From Solibacillus sp. FSL W7-1464 (GTDB lineage: Bacteria; Bacillota; Bacilli; Bacillales_A; Planococcaceae): a DNA stretch of 64,000 bases. This document shows positions 1-9,845 of the stretch, one piece after another. The notes beneath the pieces are model-generated. The model made no database searches. It was not told where the DNA came from and was given only the letters and a program-made list of their open reading frames with translations. The translations under genes and the position numbers were made by a program. The stretch is taken from positions 1,217,001 through 1,281,000 of the forward strand of contig NZ_JBBORC010000001.1 of assembly GCF_038004425.1 (NCBI RefSeq). Direction: 5' to 3'. Each line of letters opens with the position of its first letter. Position 1 is the first letter of the stretch.

Positions 1-91
1 TTACTCTGCAAAAAACATATATTTTCTGTAAAAATACATATTTTTGGATTACAATAGAATTGAAATGAAATAGGCTGAGAGGATGAATGGT

Positions 92-1228
92 ATGCATTTT
101 GATTTAACAACAGAGCAAGCGATGTTACAAAAGATGATACGTGAGTTTTCAGATGAAGTAGTGGCACCAGGAGCAGTCGAGCGGGATAAAACGAAAGCCT
201 TTCCAGTAGAAATTTTTAAAGAACTATCCAATATGGGAATTATGGGTCTGCCGTTTCCCGAACAATATGGCGGGGCGGGTGCAGATACAATCAGCTTTGC
301 AATCGTTACAGAAGAGCTGAGCCGTACATGTGCATCAACAGGGATTACGTATTCGGCTCATATTTCATTGGGCGGAGCACCACTAAATTTATTCGGTACC
401 GAGGCGCAAAAGGAAAAGTATTTAACGCCGATCTGTACGGGCGAATCTTTCGGGGCATTCGGTTTAACAGAGCCTAATGCCGGTTCAGATGCAGGCGGTA
501 CAGAAACGACCGCTGTGCTGGAAAATGGAGAATTTGTCATTAACGGATCGAAGGTTTTTATAACAAATGCAAGTTATGCCAAACATTTAGCGTTAACAGC
601 TATCACAAATCGGGATGGAAACAAAAAAGAAATTAGCGCCATTATCGTACCGACAGATGCGAAAGGATTTACGATCAAGTCGGAATACGAAAAGATGGGC
701 TTGAATGCTTCGAATACAACAGAACTGATTTTAGAAAATGTCCGGGTGCCGGAAGAGAATTTACTAGGGGTCCGGGGAAATGGTTTTAAGCAATTTTTAA
801 CAACGCTGGATGGTGGCCGAATCGGTATTGCGGCAATGGCTGTAGGAATTGCACAAGGCGCACTGAATAAAGCGGTTCAATATGCAAAAGAACGCAAGCA
901 ATTCGGAAAAGCGCTGGCGGAGTTTCAGGCAACACAGTTTAAACTGGCTGATATGGAGGTAAAAATACAATTAGCACGGACATTTGTATACAAAGCGGCA
1001 TGGCTGAAAGATCAGGGGCGTCCATTCGGGAAAGAGGCTGCGATCGCAAAATACTATGCTTCCGAGATGGCTATGGAAGTTTGCGATGAAGCCATTCAAA
1101 TTCATGGCGGCTACGGCTATATGAAAGAGTATGAAGTAGAGCGCTATTTACGGGATGCGAAACTGCTGGAAATCGGTGAAGGAACATCCGAAGTACAGAA
1201 AATGGTAATTGCAAGACATATATTATGA
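92..1228 (+). CDS. Acyl-CoA dehydrogenase
   Basis: FAD-dependent acyl-CoA dehydrogenase of fatty-acid or branched-chain acyl-CoA oxidation, about 378 residues, the normal family length. The FAD/substrate signature GLTEPNAGSD is near residue 130, RKQFGK near 270, and the C-terminal QIHGGYGYMKEY...IGEGTSEVQ block is near 340-375. The Glu in IGEGTSE is the usual catalytic-base position of short/medium-chain members. An ATG at 83 abuts the Shine-Dalgarno GAGAGG (77-82), so the ATG at 92 is preferred. It stands alone, ahead of cccA. The exact chain-length preference cannot be read from sequence. Confidence 0.93.
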   Translation: MHFDLTTEQAMLQKMIREFSDEVVAPGAVERDKTKAFPVEIFKELSNMGIMGLPFPEQYGGAGADTISFAIVTEELSRTCASTGITYSAHISLGGAPLNLFGTEAQKEKYLTPICTGESFGAFGLTEPNAGSDAGGTETTAVLENGEFVINGSKVFITNASYAKHLALTAITNRDGNKKEISAIIVPTDAKGFTIKSEYEKMGLNASNTTELILENVRVPEENLLGVRGNGFKQFLTTLDGGRIGIAAMAVGIAQGALNKAVQYAKERKQFGKALAEFQATQFKLADMEVKIQLARTFVYKAAWLKDQGRPFGKEAAIAKYYASEMAMEVCDEAIQIHGGYGYMKEYEVERYLRDAKLLEIGEGTSEVQKMVIARHIL

Positions 1229-1378
1229 TAGAAATAGCAAATTGGTAAAATTGTTACAAAGCTAGTAAAACTTGTTCATTAAGCCTTTCAGTTTTCTATA
1301 GAATCAAGTACAATTAATATTGTTTACTAGGCAAAAGTCTAGCATGTAATAGAATATTTAATGAGGGAGGGGAACGCA

Positions 1379-1717
1379 ATGAGAAACAATCCACTTATTC
1401 CTTACGTACTTATCATGGCATTCGGTATCGGACTAATTTTCTTCATGTCATTTGAGGGTGCAGCTGATAAAAACAGTGCGGACGGTGAACATTCAGGGGA
1501 AACTGCTGAATTAAATGGTGAAGATATTGCTCAAAAGAACTGTATTTCGTGCCACGGTGGTGATTTAACTGGTGGTGGAGGTCCTTCAATCGTTGGATTA
1601 GATGCTGAGCATATTAAAGATTACGCATTAAATGGTTCAGAAAACGGCATGATGCCACCGGTTCTTAAAAACGAAGCGGAAGCAGATGCAGTAGCCGAGT
1701 ATATTTCAGGTTTATAA
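1379..1717 (+). CDS. cccA: Cytochrome c-550, membrane-anchored
   Basis: Small c-type cytochrome of about 112 residues. An N-terminal hydrophobic segment (residues about 6-24) anchors it outside the membrane. An acidic linker follows, then one heme-attachment motif CISCH near residue 55, and a Met-containing MMPPVLK near 90 that can supply the sixth heme ligand. Start chosen at the ATG behind GGGAGGGG; an upstream ATG at 1361 lies before this ribosome site. cccA-trmK-yqfO order is the B. subtilis order after sigA, supporting CccA rather than another cytochrome. Its heme would be attached by the ResABC system encoded at 55-58 kb. Confidence 0.9.
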   Translation: MRNNPLIPYVLIMAFGIGLIFFMSFEGAADKNSADGEHSGETAELNGEDIAQKNCISCHGGDLTGGGGPSIVGLDAEHIKDYALNGSENGMMPPVLKNEAEADAVAEYISGL

Positions 1718-1726
1718 TGAATAGCC

Positions 1727-1764
1727 AAGTGCAGAAATGGAGTGATCCTGTTCTGCACTTTTTT
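1727..1764 (+). terminator. Intrinsic terminator after cccA
   Basis: AAGTGCAGAA pairs with TTCTGCACTT across a 15-nt loop and is followed by a T run. Confidence 0.85.
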
Positions 1765-1843
1765 GTATTCTGGAAAGAGACGTTTCAAGTAAAGTTCTAT
1801 ATAATAGGGGTAGTTTGTGATATAGAAAAGAGGATATATAAAT

Positions 1844-2539
1844 ATGAACGCACAAAAACTTTCAAAACGACTTGAAACGGTCGCTTCATTTGTCCCGACA
1901 GGAGCAATTGTAGCGGATATCGGAAGTGATCATGCCTATTTACCGTGTTATTTGGTGCATAAAGGAATTGCTGCACGTGCAGTAGCGGGTGAGGTTGTGA
2001 AAGGACCTTATGAATCAGCTGTAAAACAAGTCCGCACTGAAGGCTTGACAGATAAAATTACGGTACGCATGGCTGATGGTCTGGCGGCTGTTGAAGAAGC
2101 GGATGGAATTACTGCTGTGACGATTGCAGGAATGGGCGGACCACTCATTGTATCCATTTTGGAAAAGCATCCGCAAGCGCTAAAAACGGTAACCCGTTTA
2201 ATTTTACAGCCGAATATCCATGCAAAGGCGATCCGCGAATGGGCCATGGCAAATGGCTGGGCAATCCAGGATGAGGTTATTTTAGAAGAGGACGGGAAAA
2301 TCTATGAGGTCCTTGTATTACAGCGCGGGGAAATGAAATTAAACGAAGCGCAAACTTTGCTTGGTCCAAAGCTGATGGAAACGAAAGTACCTGTTTTCAT
2401 TGAAAAATGGTCACGTGAAATCGCGAATTGGCAACGTGTTCAACAAGCGATTTCAGAAGCTGAAAAAACAGCTGAAAATCAGGAAAAATTTGAACAACTG
2501 ACACATTACATTAAAATGGTACAGGAGGCGATTGCGTGA
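1844..2539 (+). CDS. trmK: tRNA (adenine-22 N1) methyltransferase
   Basis: SAM-dependent enzyme making m1A22 in tRNA; 231 residues. The Rossmann motif I is VADIGSDHAYLP (about residues 24-35), then GEVVKGP, and an acidic patch with IAGMGGPL near residue 95. The C-terminal third (from about 165) is an alpha-helical coiled-coil-like extension typical of TrmK/YqfN. Its stop overlaps the GTG start of the next gene by 4 nt, so the pair is probably translationally coupled. Position between cccA and yqfO is the standard Bacillales arrangement. Confidence 0.93.
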   Translation: MNAQKLSKRLETVASFVPTGAIVADIGSDHAYLPCYLVHKGIAARAVAGEVVKGPYESAVKQVRTEGLTDKITVRMADGLAAVEEADGITAVTIAGMGGPLIVSILEKHPQALKTVTRLILQPNIHAKAIREWAMANGWAIQDEVILEEDGKIYEVLVLQRGEMKLNEAQTLLGPKLMETKVPVFIEKWSREIANWQRVQQAISEAEKTAENQEKFEQLTHYIKMVQEAIA

Positions 2540-3657
2540 AATCCGTAAATGGCAACGAGATTATCCAACTATTCGAATCATGGTCACCTAAAAAATATGC
2601 ATGCATGCCGAATGACCCGATCGGATTGGCCATTGGTACATTAAACAAACCTGTCACGAAAGTGCTTGTGACACTGGACGTGACAAATGAAGTCGTAGAT
2701 GAGGCCATCGATAACGGCTGTGAGCTCATCATTGCACATCACCCGCCGATTTTCATGAAGCTATCGAATTTGCGTACAGATAATCCGAAAGGGGCACTGT
2801 ATGAAAAGTGCCTGAAAAATGATATCGCTGTTTATGCAGCCCACACGAATCTCGATGTAGCACCAGGCGGAGTCAATGATTTGCTGGCAGATGCCCTGCA
2901 ACTTGAGAACCGTAAAACGCTGGAAGTAACCTTCGAAGAAAAAATGATGAAACTCGCCGTATTCGTTCCTGTGGATGATGCAGATGCTTTACGGGATGTC
3001 CTGGCTAAAGCCGGAGCAGGTCGTTTGGGCCACTATGAGGCGTGCAGCTATACATTGCAGGGGAAAGGCCGTTTCCGTGCCACAGAAGGAGCAGACCCGG
3101 CTGTAGGAGAAATCGGTGAGCTTCATATCGAGGAAGAGGAAAAGGTGGAAGTCGTGTTCCCGCAATCGATGAAAAATAAAATATTAAAGGCGATGCTGAA
3201 CAACCACCCGTATGAAGAACCTGCATATGATCTGTTTACGATGGACGTAGACACAAATGAACAGGGGCTTGGCCGAATCGGCAAGCTGAAACAACCGATG
3301 ACATTACGAGAGTTTGCAGAGTTTGTGAAAGTGCAGCTGGACGTGCCTTGCCTCCGTGCGGTTGGACCTTTGGATCGGGTTGTCCAGAAGGTTGCAGTTG
3401 TCGGGGGAGACGGCAATAAATATATCCGGGCTGCAAAATTTGCAGGGGCCGATGTATTTGTGACGGGAGATATCGGATTCCATATGGCTCAGGATGCAGA
3501 AGTGGATGGTTTAAGCATTGTTGATCCGGGCCACCATGTTGAAAAAGTCATGATTAAAGGCGTAGCGGAAAAAATGGCTTCTTTATGTGAGGATCAGAAA
3601 TTGCCAGTAGAATTTATCCAATCAAAAATTAATACTGAGCCGTTCCAGTTTATTTAA
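2536..3657 (+). CDS. yqfO: Nif3-like dinuclear metal-center protein YqfO
   Basis: Nif3/GTP-cyclohydrolase-1-type-2 family protein, 373 residues, the long form with an inserted central domain (about 130-235) as in Bacillus YqfO. The metal-ligand motif IAHHPPIF lies near residue 67 and NLDVAPGGVND near 105. The C-terminal VVGGDGNKYI..ADVFVTGDIGFH block (about 290-320) completes the metal site. The GTG start (GTGA overlap with trmK) has GGAGGCG upstream. The family is a hexameric metal-binding protein of unclear enzymatic role; YqfO has been linked to iron or metallochaperone functions, which I cannot test here. Confidence 0.92.
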   Translation: MKSVNGNEIIQLFESWSPKKYACMPNDPIGLAIGTLNKPVTKVLVTLDVTNEVVDEAIDNGCELIIAHHPPIFMKLSNLRTDNPKGALYEKCLKNDIAVYAAHTNLDVAPGGVNDLLADALQLENRKTLEVTFEEKMMKLAVFVPVDDADALRDVLAKAGAGRLGHYEACSYTLQGKGRFRATEGADPAVGEIGELHIEEEEKVEVVFPQSMKNKILKAMLNNHPYEEPAYDLFTMDVDTNEQGLGRIGKLKQPMTLREFAEFVKVQLDVPCLRAVGPLDRVVQKVAVVGGDGNKYIRAAKFAGADVFVTGDIGFHMAQDAEVDGLSIVDPGHHVEKVMIKGVAEKMASLCEDQKLPVEFIQSKINTEPFQFI

Positions 3658-3667
3658 TCCGAAACAA

Positions 3668-3711
3668 CAAAAATCTCAATTTTCTCCGAGGGAAGAAAAT
3701 TGAGATTTTTT
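3668..3711. terminator. Bidirectional terminator between yqfO and ispH
   Basis: AAAAATCTCAATTTTC and GAAAATTGAGATTTTT form a long stem with A/T tracts on both sides. It lies between two convergent genes. Confidence 0.9.
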
Positions 3712-3751
3712 GTATTTATGAAATAAGCGGTTATGCTCCGCTTACTGGCTT

Positions 3752-4720
3752 TTAGTAAGGCATAATTTTTTCAACAGGTTTTGGTGCTTTAATCTTCGGC
3801 AGAATTTTATCCAAAGTTACGGAGCGTACAATTTCATGTGTTGCAGGATCGTTTTTATCGAACTTCTCCAAGAATGATAGGACTTCCTTAACGATTGGCG
3901 TCGGTGTTGAAGCACCTGCTGTTACTGCTACTGTTTCAACATTTTCCAGCCACTCGATCTGCAGCTCTGAAATATCCGAAATGCGGTAAGATGGCGTCCC
4001 GGCTATTTCTACCGATACTTGTGTCAGACGGTTCGAGTTGTTCGATTTTGGATCGCCGACAACGATTAATAAATCGGAAGCACCCGCTTGTTCAGCTACT
4101 GCTTCTTGGCGGACTTGTGTGGCCAGACAAATTTCTTTATGCACTTCGACATGCGGGAATTTTTCTTTTAAACTATCCATCAGGAAAGCAACATCCCATT
4201 GACTCATCGTCGTTTGGTTTGTTACAAGAATTTTTTCGTTTTCAAAAGACAGGTTATCGATATCTTTCATCGATTGGACTAGGTGAACATGGTCTGGTGC
4301 AACACCGATTGCGCCTTCTGGTTCAGGATGTCCCTTTTTACCGATGTAAATAATATCGTAGCCTTCCGCTGTTTTTTCACGGATTAGATCATGTGTCACC
4401 GTAACGTCCGGGCATGTCGCGTCAATTGATACGAGCCCTTTACGTCTGGCGATTTCGCGAATTTCAGGTGATACACCGTGTGCTGTGAAAATAACCGTGC
4501 CCTGCTCTACCTGTTCGATTATTTCTTTGCGATTTTCGCCATCAAGCGTAATGATGCCATCTTGTTCAAATGCATCTGTAACATGTTTATTGTGTACAAT
4601 CATACCTAAAATGTAGATTGGTCTTGGTAATGTCGGATCAAGTGCGGCATTGCGTGCAATGACCATAGCGTCTACTACCCCATAGCAGTATCCACGCGGA
4701 TTAATTTTTAAAACTTTCAT
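3752..4720 (-). CDS. ispH: 4-hydroxy-3-methylbut-2-enyl diphosphate reductase
   Basis: Last enzyme of the MEP isoprenoid pathway: reduces HMBPP to IPP and DMAPP with a [4Fe-4S] cluster. It has 322 residues. Cluster cysteines are visible in PRGYCYGV (near residue 12), DATCPDV (near 105) and KEICLATQ (near 200). Proton-relay and diphosphate ligands are in VHNKHV, TAHGVSP, HPEPEG and the late SNNSNRL and GASTPTP motifs. It is transcribed alone, against the flanking genes, at the yqfP position of B. subtilis. Confidence 0.95.
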   Translation of the reverse strand: MKVLKINPRGYCYGVVDAMVIARNAALDPTLPRPIYILGMIVHNKHVTDAFEQDGIITLDGENRKEIIEQVEQGTVIFTAHGVSPEIREIARRKGLVSIDATCPDVTVTHDLIREKTAEGYDIIYIGKKGHPEPEGAIGVAPDHVHLVQSMKDIDNLSFENEKILVTNQTTMSQWDVAFLMDSLKEKFPHVEVHKEICLATQVRQEAVAEQAGASDLLIVVGDPKSNNSNRLTQVSVEIAGTPSYRISDISELQIEWLENVETVAVTAGASTPTPIVKEVLSFLEKFDKNDPATHEIVRSVTLDKILPKIKAPKPVEKIMPY

Positions 4721-4916
4721 TTATACGTAACTCCTTTCAAAGCCATGTAATTTCATTATATAGGACGTGTATGTTTAATTCAAAGTTCGCTTACTGAAAT
4801 CTCTATGAAATTCGACGGAAATGGCGATATGTACCGAAATGATAGCTTAAGTACAGAATTTTGCGAACGTTTGCTATAATAGCAGAAATAAATAAAACGT
4901 AAAGCGGGGAAATGGA

Positions 4917-5195
4917 ATGGCGTTTTCTTTTTTTAAGAGGAATAAAACGGTCGCTTTAAAAAATCAGGTAGAGTTTTGCATGACGAATTTATCGCTCGGT
5001 GCAGCGGATGTGTATGATGTGCTGCTGGAGCGCGACGATTTGGAAATAACGGAATCCGGCTGTACTTCAAACTGTGAAATTTGCGAATGTCATTTATTTG
5101 CGATTGTAAATGGGAATCTTATTAAATCAGAAAATGCGGAAACCCTATTACAGAACGTAGAAAATGAGCTGGAGGAGAATTCAGTCCTGTTTTAA
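4917..5195 (+). CDS. DUF1450 family protein (YuzB-like)
   Basis: Small 92-residue cytoplasmic protein. It has the DUF1450 pattern VEFCMTNL near residue 18 followed by GCTSNCEICECHLFAIVNG near 48-66: clustered cysteines next to an aliphatic FAIVNG strand, as in B. subtilis YuzB. The cysteines could bind a metal or cluster (inference). The N-terminus carries an extra Lys/Arg-rich FFKRNK stretch compared with YuzB. A -10-like TATAAT lies at 4873-4878 and GGGGAAATGGA precedes the ATG. Function unknown. About 135 bp of sequence without a convincing gene follow; GCTACTCC and GGGGTAGC near 5250 and 5325 could pair at long range. Confidence 0.75.
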   Translation: MAFSFFKRNKTVALKNQVEFCMTNLSLGAADVYDVLLERDDLEITESGCTSNCEICECHLFAIVNGNLIKSENAETLLQNVENELEENSVLF

Positions 5196-5331
5196 GAGCT
5201 GGCCGGTAGATGTACGGGATAAAAAATGGACAATTTATAAAAATAGAAAGCTACTCCAGAATGCAAAAGAGAGAGGACTCGAGGTAAATTGTCGAATCTG
5301 CACCCAGTTGCTTGGGGTAGCTTTTATGGTG

Positions 5332-5862
5332 TTATTCAAAAGGCGGCTGAAATATTTTCGGTAATGATGGTTTTGATGTAATTTTCTCTTCAACCGGTTC
5401 TTGTTCTTGTCGGTTGCCTCGCTGATTGCCTCTTTCTCTCATTCTTTCTCTTGGTCTTTCTTGTGGCATCGAAACAGTGGAAGACTCCAGCGGGTCCGAT
5501 GTATCTTTAAATCCTTTGTATAAACGCCATAAAGCCGGCAGATTTTTAAACATTGGGGCCGCCTGCTGAATATAAGGCGTGAATTTTTGGGCATTATTAA
5601 ATAAAGAGTTTGCTCCTGACAAAAAACCTTCAAGTTTCGGTACATTTCCTGCAACTGCTCCTGCTCCAGGCATAGGTGCTTGAGGCGGAATAGGCATTTG
5701 ATTCATAAACTGACCAGCTCCAGGTATTGGACCTATCCCAGGAATCGGACCTGCCCCTGATGCCGGACCTCGCATCATGTATGGTGCATACATTGGAAAG
5801 CGTGGTGCAACCGGCATTTGATTCATCATTGCTTGAGGTTGGAAGTAATAAGGTGGGCGCAT
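5332..5862 (-). CDS. yqfQ: YqfQ/VrrA family protein
   Basis: 176-residue low-complexity protein. The N-terminus is rich in Pro, Met, Gly and Tyr (MRPPYYFQPQAMM), followed by repeated PIPGIGPIPGAG turns (about 40-55). A more ordered helical part (about 75-120, FLSGANSLFNNAQKF..IQQAAPMF) precedes a charged Arg/Glu-rich tail. This composition and the location between ispH and cshB match YqfQ, a spore-associated VrrA-like protein. Start chosen at the ATG behind AAGGAGTC; a longer frame to 5910 lacks a ribosome site. The Gly-Pro repeats are likely length-variable. Confidence 0.8.
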   Translation of the reverse strand: MRPPYYFQPQAMMNQMPVAPRFPMYAPYMMRGPASGAGPIPGIGPIPGAGQFMNQMPIPPQAPMPGAGAVAGNVPKLEGFLSGANSLFNNAQKFTPYIQQAAPMFKNLPALWRLYKGFKDTSDPLESSTVSMPQERPRERMRERGNQRGNRQEQEPVEEKITSKPSLPKIFQPPFE

Positions 5863-5927
5863 AATAGACTCCTTTCTAAAAATCGACATGATATTACAAT
5901 TTTCTTTCATAAATTCGTCTCAACTGT

Positions 5928-5956
5928 TTGACGTTGAAACTATTTACCGTTATGAT
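5928..5956 (+). promoter_or_regulatory. Sigma-A type promoter of cshB
   Basis: TTGACG, 17-nt spacer, TATGAT, about 65 bp ahead of the cshB start. Confidence 0.65.
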
Positions 5957-6020
5957 ATGCAGATGGTCACTTAAATGTACGAATTATGGTACAATAGGAA
6001 AGATGTAAGGAGGTACGTGA

Positions 6021-7331
6021 ATGTCAAAATATACTGATTATCAATTCAAGCCATTTTTGCAGGACGCCATTGCAAAGCTTGGATTTACAGAGCCGACACC
6101 CATTCAAAAAGAAATGATTCCACTCGTATTAAAAGGTAAGAGTGCAATCGGACAAGCTCATACAGGTACAGGAAAAACACATAGTTTTTTATTGCCAATC
6201 GTAGAGCGTATCGTAGAAGAAAATCAAGAAGTACAGGCGGTTATTACATCGCCTACGCGTGAGCTGGCACAACAAATTTTTGATGCATTAAACCAGCTGG
6301 TTGAAGGAACGGAAATTTCAACTAAATTATTTATCGGCGGTACGGACAAACAACGTACAATCGATCGTTTAAAAACACAGCCGCAAATCGTTGTAGGCAC
6401 ACCGGGTCGTATTAAGGACTTGGTAAAAGAAAATGCATTGCTCGTACACACTGCTCCGATTTTAGTTGTCGATGAAGCAGATTTGGCATTTGACATGGGC
6501 TTCATTGAGGATATTGACGGTTTTGCGTCGCATATGCCGGAAAAGCTTGAAATGTTCGTTTTCTCAGCGACAATTCCTGAAAAATTAAAACCATTCTTGA
6601 AGAAATACATGGATTCACCGATTCATATTCATATGAATGACAAACGTCCGGTAGCGGAAGGCATTGATTTTGTATTAGTACCTGTACGTTCGAAAGCGCG
6701 TAATACACGATTACTTGAAGTAATTAAAGGAATTAACCCATTCTTGGCGGTTATTTTCTGTAATACACGTAAAAATGCAGAATCTGTAGCGAGCTTTTTA
6801 GCAGAACAAGGTATCCGTGCAGGACAAATCCACGGCGATTTAAGCCCGCGTGACCGTAAAAAAATGATGAAGCAAGTACGTGATCTTGAGTTCCAATATA
6901 TTGTAGCGACAGATTTAGCTGCACGTGGTATTGATATTCAAGGAATTTCGCATGTCATTAACTATGAAATTCCGGAAGATCTTGAATTCTTCATTCACCG
7001 TGTTGGCCGTACAGCACGTGCCGGTTCTAAGGGAACAGCAATTACGTTGTACCAGCCGGAAGAGGAAGATGCAATTGTACGCATCGAAAAAATGGGCATA
7101 CCATTTGTACAAAAAGATATTAAAAATGGCGAATGGTCTGATTTAAAAGACCGTCACCAACGTGCAAACCGTAAAGGTGAGCGTAAAGAAGATGAAATCG
7201 ATGCGAAAGCCAAAGCCCTCGTACGTAAGCCGAAGAAAGTAAAGCCAGGCTATAAACGTAATATGAAGTGGGAAATGGAAAAAGTGAAAAAACGCGAACG
7301 CCGTATTAAAGCGCGCCGCAACAATAGATAA
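6021..7331 (+). CDS. cshB: DEAD-box RNA helicase
   Basis: ATP-dependent RNA helicase, 436 residues, CshB (YqfR) type, active in RNA remodelling, ribosome assembly and cold adaptation. Motifs in order: Q motif EPTPIQKEMIP (about 22), AHTGTGKT (about 46), PTREL, GTPGR, VDEADL for DEAD (about 150), SAT (about 183), then HGDLSPRDR, DLAARGIDI and HRVGRTARAG in the second RecA domain. The C-terminal 70 residues are strongly basic (KKVKRGER-like), as expected for RNA binding. It neighbours nfo as in B. subtilis. Confidence 0.95.
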   Translation: MSKYTDYQFKPFLQDAIAKLGFTEPTPIQKEMIPLVLKGKSAIGQAHTGTGKTHSFLLPIVERIVEENQEVQAVITSPTRELAQQIFDALNQLVEGTEISTKLFIGGTDKQRTIDRLKTQPQIVVGTPGRIKDLVKENALLVHTAPILVVDEADLAFDMGFIEDIDGFASHMPEKLEMFVFSATIPEKLKPFLKKYMDSPIHIHMNDKRPVAEGIDFVLVPVRSKARNTRLLEVIKGINPFLAVIFCNTRKNAESVASFLAEQGIRAGQIHGDLSPRDRKKMMKQVRDLEFQYIVATDLAARGIDIQGISHVINYEIPEDLEFFIHRVGRTARAGSKGTAITLYQPEEEDAIVRIEKMGIPFVQKDIKNGEWSDLKDRHQRANRKGERKEDEIDAKAKALVRKPKKVKPGYKRNMKWEMEKVKKRERRIKARRNNR

Positions 7332-7399
7332 TTTTACAAGGGGCTGCCTAGAAATATACTTCTATGCAGCCTGTTGTTCGTTAAATGGAGGAAAGTAGA

Positions 7400-8287
7400 A
7401 TGTTATTAGGTTCACATGTTTCAATGAGCGGAAAAAAAATGCTGCTAGGTGCCAGTGAAGAAGCATTAAGCTATGGTGCCAATACTTTTATGATCTATAC
7501 GGGCGCACCTCAAAATACGCGTAGAAAGCCGATTGAAGAGCTGAATATTATGAAGGGGCTGCTCCATATGAAAGAAAACGGGCTATCCAACATTGTTGTC
7601 CATGCACCTTATATTATTAATTTGGGAAATACGACAAAGCCGGAAACGTTCGAGCTTGGCGTAAACTTTCTGCAGGAAGAAATTAAACGTACAGCTGCAC
7701 TTGAAGCGACACAAATCGTGCTGCATCCGGGTGCTCATGTCGGTGCAGGGGTTGATGCGGGTATTGAGCGCATTGTAGAAGGTTTGAATGAAGTGCTGAC
7801 TCAGGACTACCCGGTACAGATTGCACTCGAAACAATGGCCGGCAAAGGCACTGAAATCGGCCGTACATTTGAAGAGTTGGCACGCATTATCGATGGGGTG
7901 ACAAACAATGAGCGCCTGTCGATCTGTATGGACACTTGCCATATCCATGATGCTGGCTACGACGTTGTAGGTGACTTTGACGGTGTGTTAAATGAATTCG
8001 ACAAAACAATCGGATTGGACCGTTTAAAAGTGCTGCACATCAATGATTCGAAAAATGTGCGCGGTGCTGCTAAAGACCGTCATGAAAATATCGGTTTTGG
8101 CGAAATCGGTTTTGAGGCGATACATTATATCGTCCATCATCCACAGCTGATGCATTTGCCGAAAATACTGGAAACACCATTTGTCGGTCCGGATGCTAAA
8201 AATAAAAAAGCGCCATATTTACACGAAATTGCGATGCTTCGCAACAGTGAATTCCAGCCAGCATTAATTGATGCACTGCGCGAATAA
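7400..8287 (+). CDS. nfo: Endonuclease IV (AP endonuclease)
   Basis: Type IV apurinic/apyrimidinic endonuclease of base-excision repair; about 295 residues forming a TIM barrel with a trinuclear zinc site. Ligand motifs seen: GSHVSM (N-terminus), [12 protein letters not shown] (about 65-77), VLHPGAHVG (about 112), ALETMAGKG (about 145), [12 protein letters not shown] (about 180), [26 protein letters not shown] (His and Asp ligands, about 215-240) and a late ETPF. Start placed at the ATG after GGAGGAAAGTAGA; a longer frame begins inside that ribosome site. Confidence 0.95.
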   Translation: MLLGSHVSMSGKKMLLGASEEALSYGANTFMIYTGAPQNTRRKPIEELNIMKGLLHMKENGLSNIVVHAPYIINLGNTTKPETFELGVNFLQEEIKRTAALEATQIVLHPGAHVGAGVDAGIERIVEGLNEVLTQDYPVQIALETMAGKGTEIGRTFEELARIIDGVTNNERLSICMDTCHIHDAGYDVVGDFDGVLNEFDKTIGLDRLKVLHINDSKNVRGAAKDRHENIGFGEIGFEAIHYIVHHPQLMHLPKILETPFVGPDAKNKKAPYLHEIAMLRNSEFQPALIDALRE

Positions 8288-8300
8288 TAAAAACAAGGAA

Positions 8301-8341
8301 AACATACTTTGCATAAATTTGATGCAAAGTATGTTTTTTTG
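8301..8341 (+). terminator. Intrinsic terminator after nfo
   Basis: AACATACTTTGCAT pairs with ATGCAAAGTATGTT, followed by seven or more T. Confidence 0.92.
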
Positions 8342-8413
8342 CTTTTTTTATGTCATAATTTGTTATAATAAGTTAACTGTAAATTAGCAATATTCAAAAG
8401 GAGGAATCAGCTG

Positions 8414-9832
8414 ATGAGAAAAATAATTCAGCTCGTCATTTTATTTGCATTATTCTTTTCATTGCCTATTCAAAGTTTTGCATCGGTCAATAGTACCGTA
8501 ACAACACATTTAGGGAAAAATAATGCAGCTGTGACGGTTCGTGACGCAGAGACCGGTAAAATCGTTTATTCGCAAAATGGGGACAAGCTGATGCGGCCAG
8601 CTTCGAATATGAAGTTAGTTTCCGGGGCTGCAGCATTGGAAATGTTAGGAGAGGATTACCGTTTTAAAACAGATTTATATATCGATGGCCTTATCGTCAA
8701 CGGTACATTGAACGGGAATGTGTACATAAAAGGAAGCGGCGACCCTACATTGACAAGGGAAGACTTTATCGAGTTTTCCGACATCTTGATGAAGAATGGC
8801 ATTCGCACGATCAATGGTCACTTAATCGGCGATGATAAGGCGTTTTCCGGCAGTACATTGCCGCCCGGTGTCATAAAATCAGATGAGACTTATTACTTCG
8901 GAGCACGTACTTCCGCCATTACGATGTCGCCGAACAACGACTTTGATGCAAGCACGATTATTATTACTGCTAGCCCGGGTAAAGTCGGTGCAAAACCGAG
9001 CTTTACGATCTATCCTAATTCAAGCGGTATGGTCATTTCCAATCAGGCTAAAACGGTCAAAAAAGGGAGTGCCAATACAGTAACGATCAAGCGTGCATAC
9101 AACACAAACCGCATCATCATTTCAGGCAATCTTCCGCAGGGCAGCAGCAAAAAGGAATGGGTAACATTGCAGGACCCTTCGAAAAATACAATGGATGCCA
9201 TCAAGCAGACGCTGAAAGGCAAAGGGTTGAAATTTGTGAAAAGTTCACAGCTGAAAATCGGGAAAGTTCCGCAAGATGCAACACTGCTTTATACAAATGA
9301 ATCCCGTACATTAGCGGCCATTTTCCCGGCGTTTATGAAGCTGAGCAACAACAGTATCGCTGATATTCTTGTAAAAACGATGGGCAAGGAGCAGTTAGGG
9401 GAAGGCAGCACGACTAAAGGGGTCACGTTATTAAAAAAATATAGTGAATCATTGGATATCCCAGTTAGTAACTGGCGTTTTACTGATGGCTCGGGACTGT
9501 CCAATTCAAACCGTGTCACATCAAACGGACTTTCGCAGCTGCTGTTCAAAGTTCAAGAGGAACCTTATTTTGATACATTTTTTGATTCATTGCCAGTCGC
9601 CGGCAATAAAGATCGCATGGTCGGCGGGACACTAAAAAGCCGTCTGACAAGCAGTGGGCTGCAAAATAGAATCTATGCAAAAACCGGGTATATTCCGAAT
9701 GTATATACATTATCAGGATATATGAAGGGCCAAAGTGGAAAACAATATATTTTCTCGATCTTACTGGAAAACAAATCGAGTGGAAATGTATACATTGACC
9801 GTACAATGGCAGCGCTTGTAAAAAACTTATAA
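8414..9832 (+). CDS. dacC: D-alanyl-D-alanine carboxypeptidase/endopeptidase (S13, PBP4 type)
   Basis: Exported penicillin-binding protein of class C (peptidase S13), 472 residues, trimming or cleaving D-Ala cross-links in peptidoglycan. A cleavable signal peptide covers about residues 1-24 (IIQLVILFALFFSLP..SFA). Active-site motifs: SNMK (SxxK, about 65), SNN (about 313), and KTG in YAKTGYIP (about 420). The large insertion domain between SxxK and SxN is typical of DacB/DacC. A TATAAT-like box lies near 8363. The gene symbol follows the B. subtilis S13 enzyme; orthology is probable but not proved. Confidence 0.88.
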   Translation: MRKIIQLVILFALFFSLPIQSFASVNSTVTTHLGKNNAAVTVRDAETGKIVYSQNGDKLMRPASNMKLVSGAAALEMLGEDYRFKTDLYIDGLIVNGTLNGNVYIKGSGDPTLTREDFIEFSDILMKNGIRTINGHLIGDDKAFSGSTLPPGVIKSDETYYFGARTSAITMSPNNDFDASTIIITASPGKVGAKPSFTIYPNSSGMVISNQAKTVKKGSANTVTIKRAYNTNRIIISGNLPQGSSKKEWVTLQDPSKNTMDAIKQTLKGKGLKFVKSSQLKIGKVPQDATLLYTNESRTLAAIFPAFMKLSNNSIADILVKTMGKEQLGEGSTTKGVTLLKKYSESLDIPVSNWRFTDGSGLSNSNRVTSNGLSQLLFKVQEEPYFDTFFDSLPVAGNKDRMVGGTLKSRLTSSGLQNRIYAKTGYIPNVYTLSGYMKGQSGKQYIFSILLENKSSGNVYIDRTMAALVKNL

Positions 9833-9845
9833 AGGGGCAGAACAG

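Noticed and set aside
5164-5364. 66-residue frame after the DUF1450 gene
   Set aside because: Starts inside the preceding gene without a ribosome site, and its composition is not protein-like. The stretch 5196-5331 is treated as non-coding.
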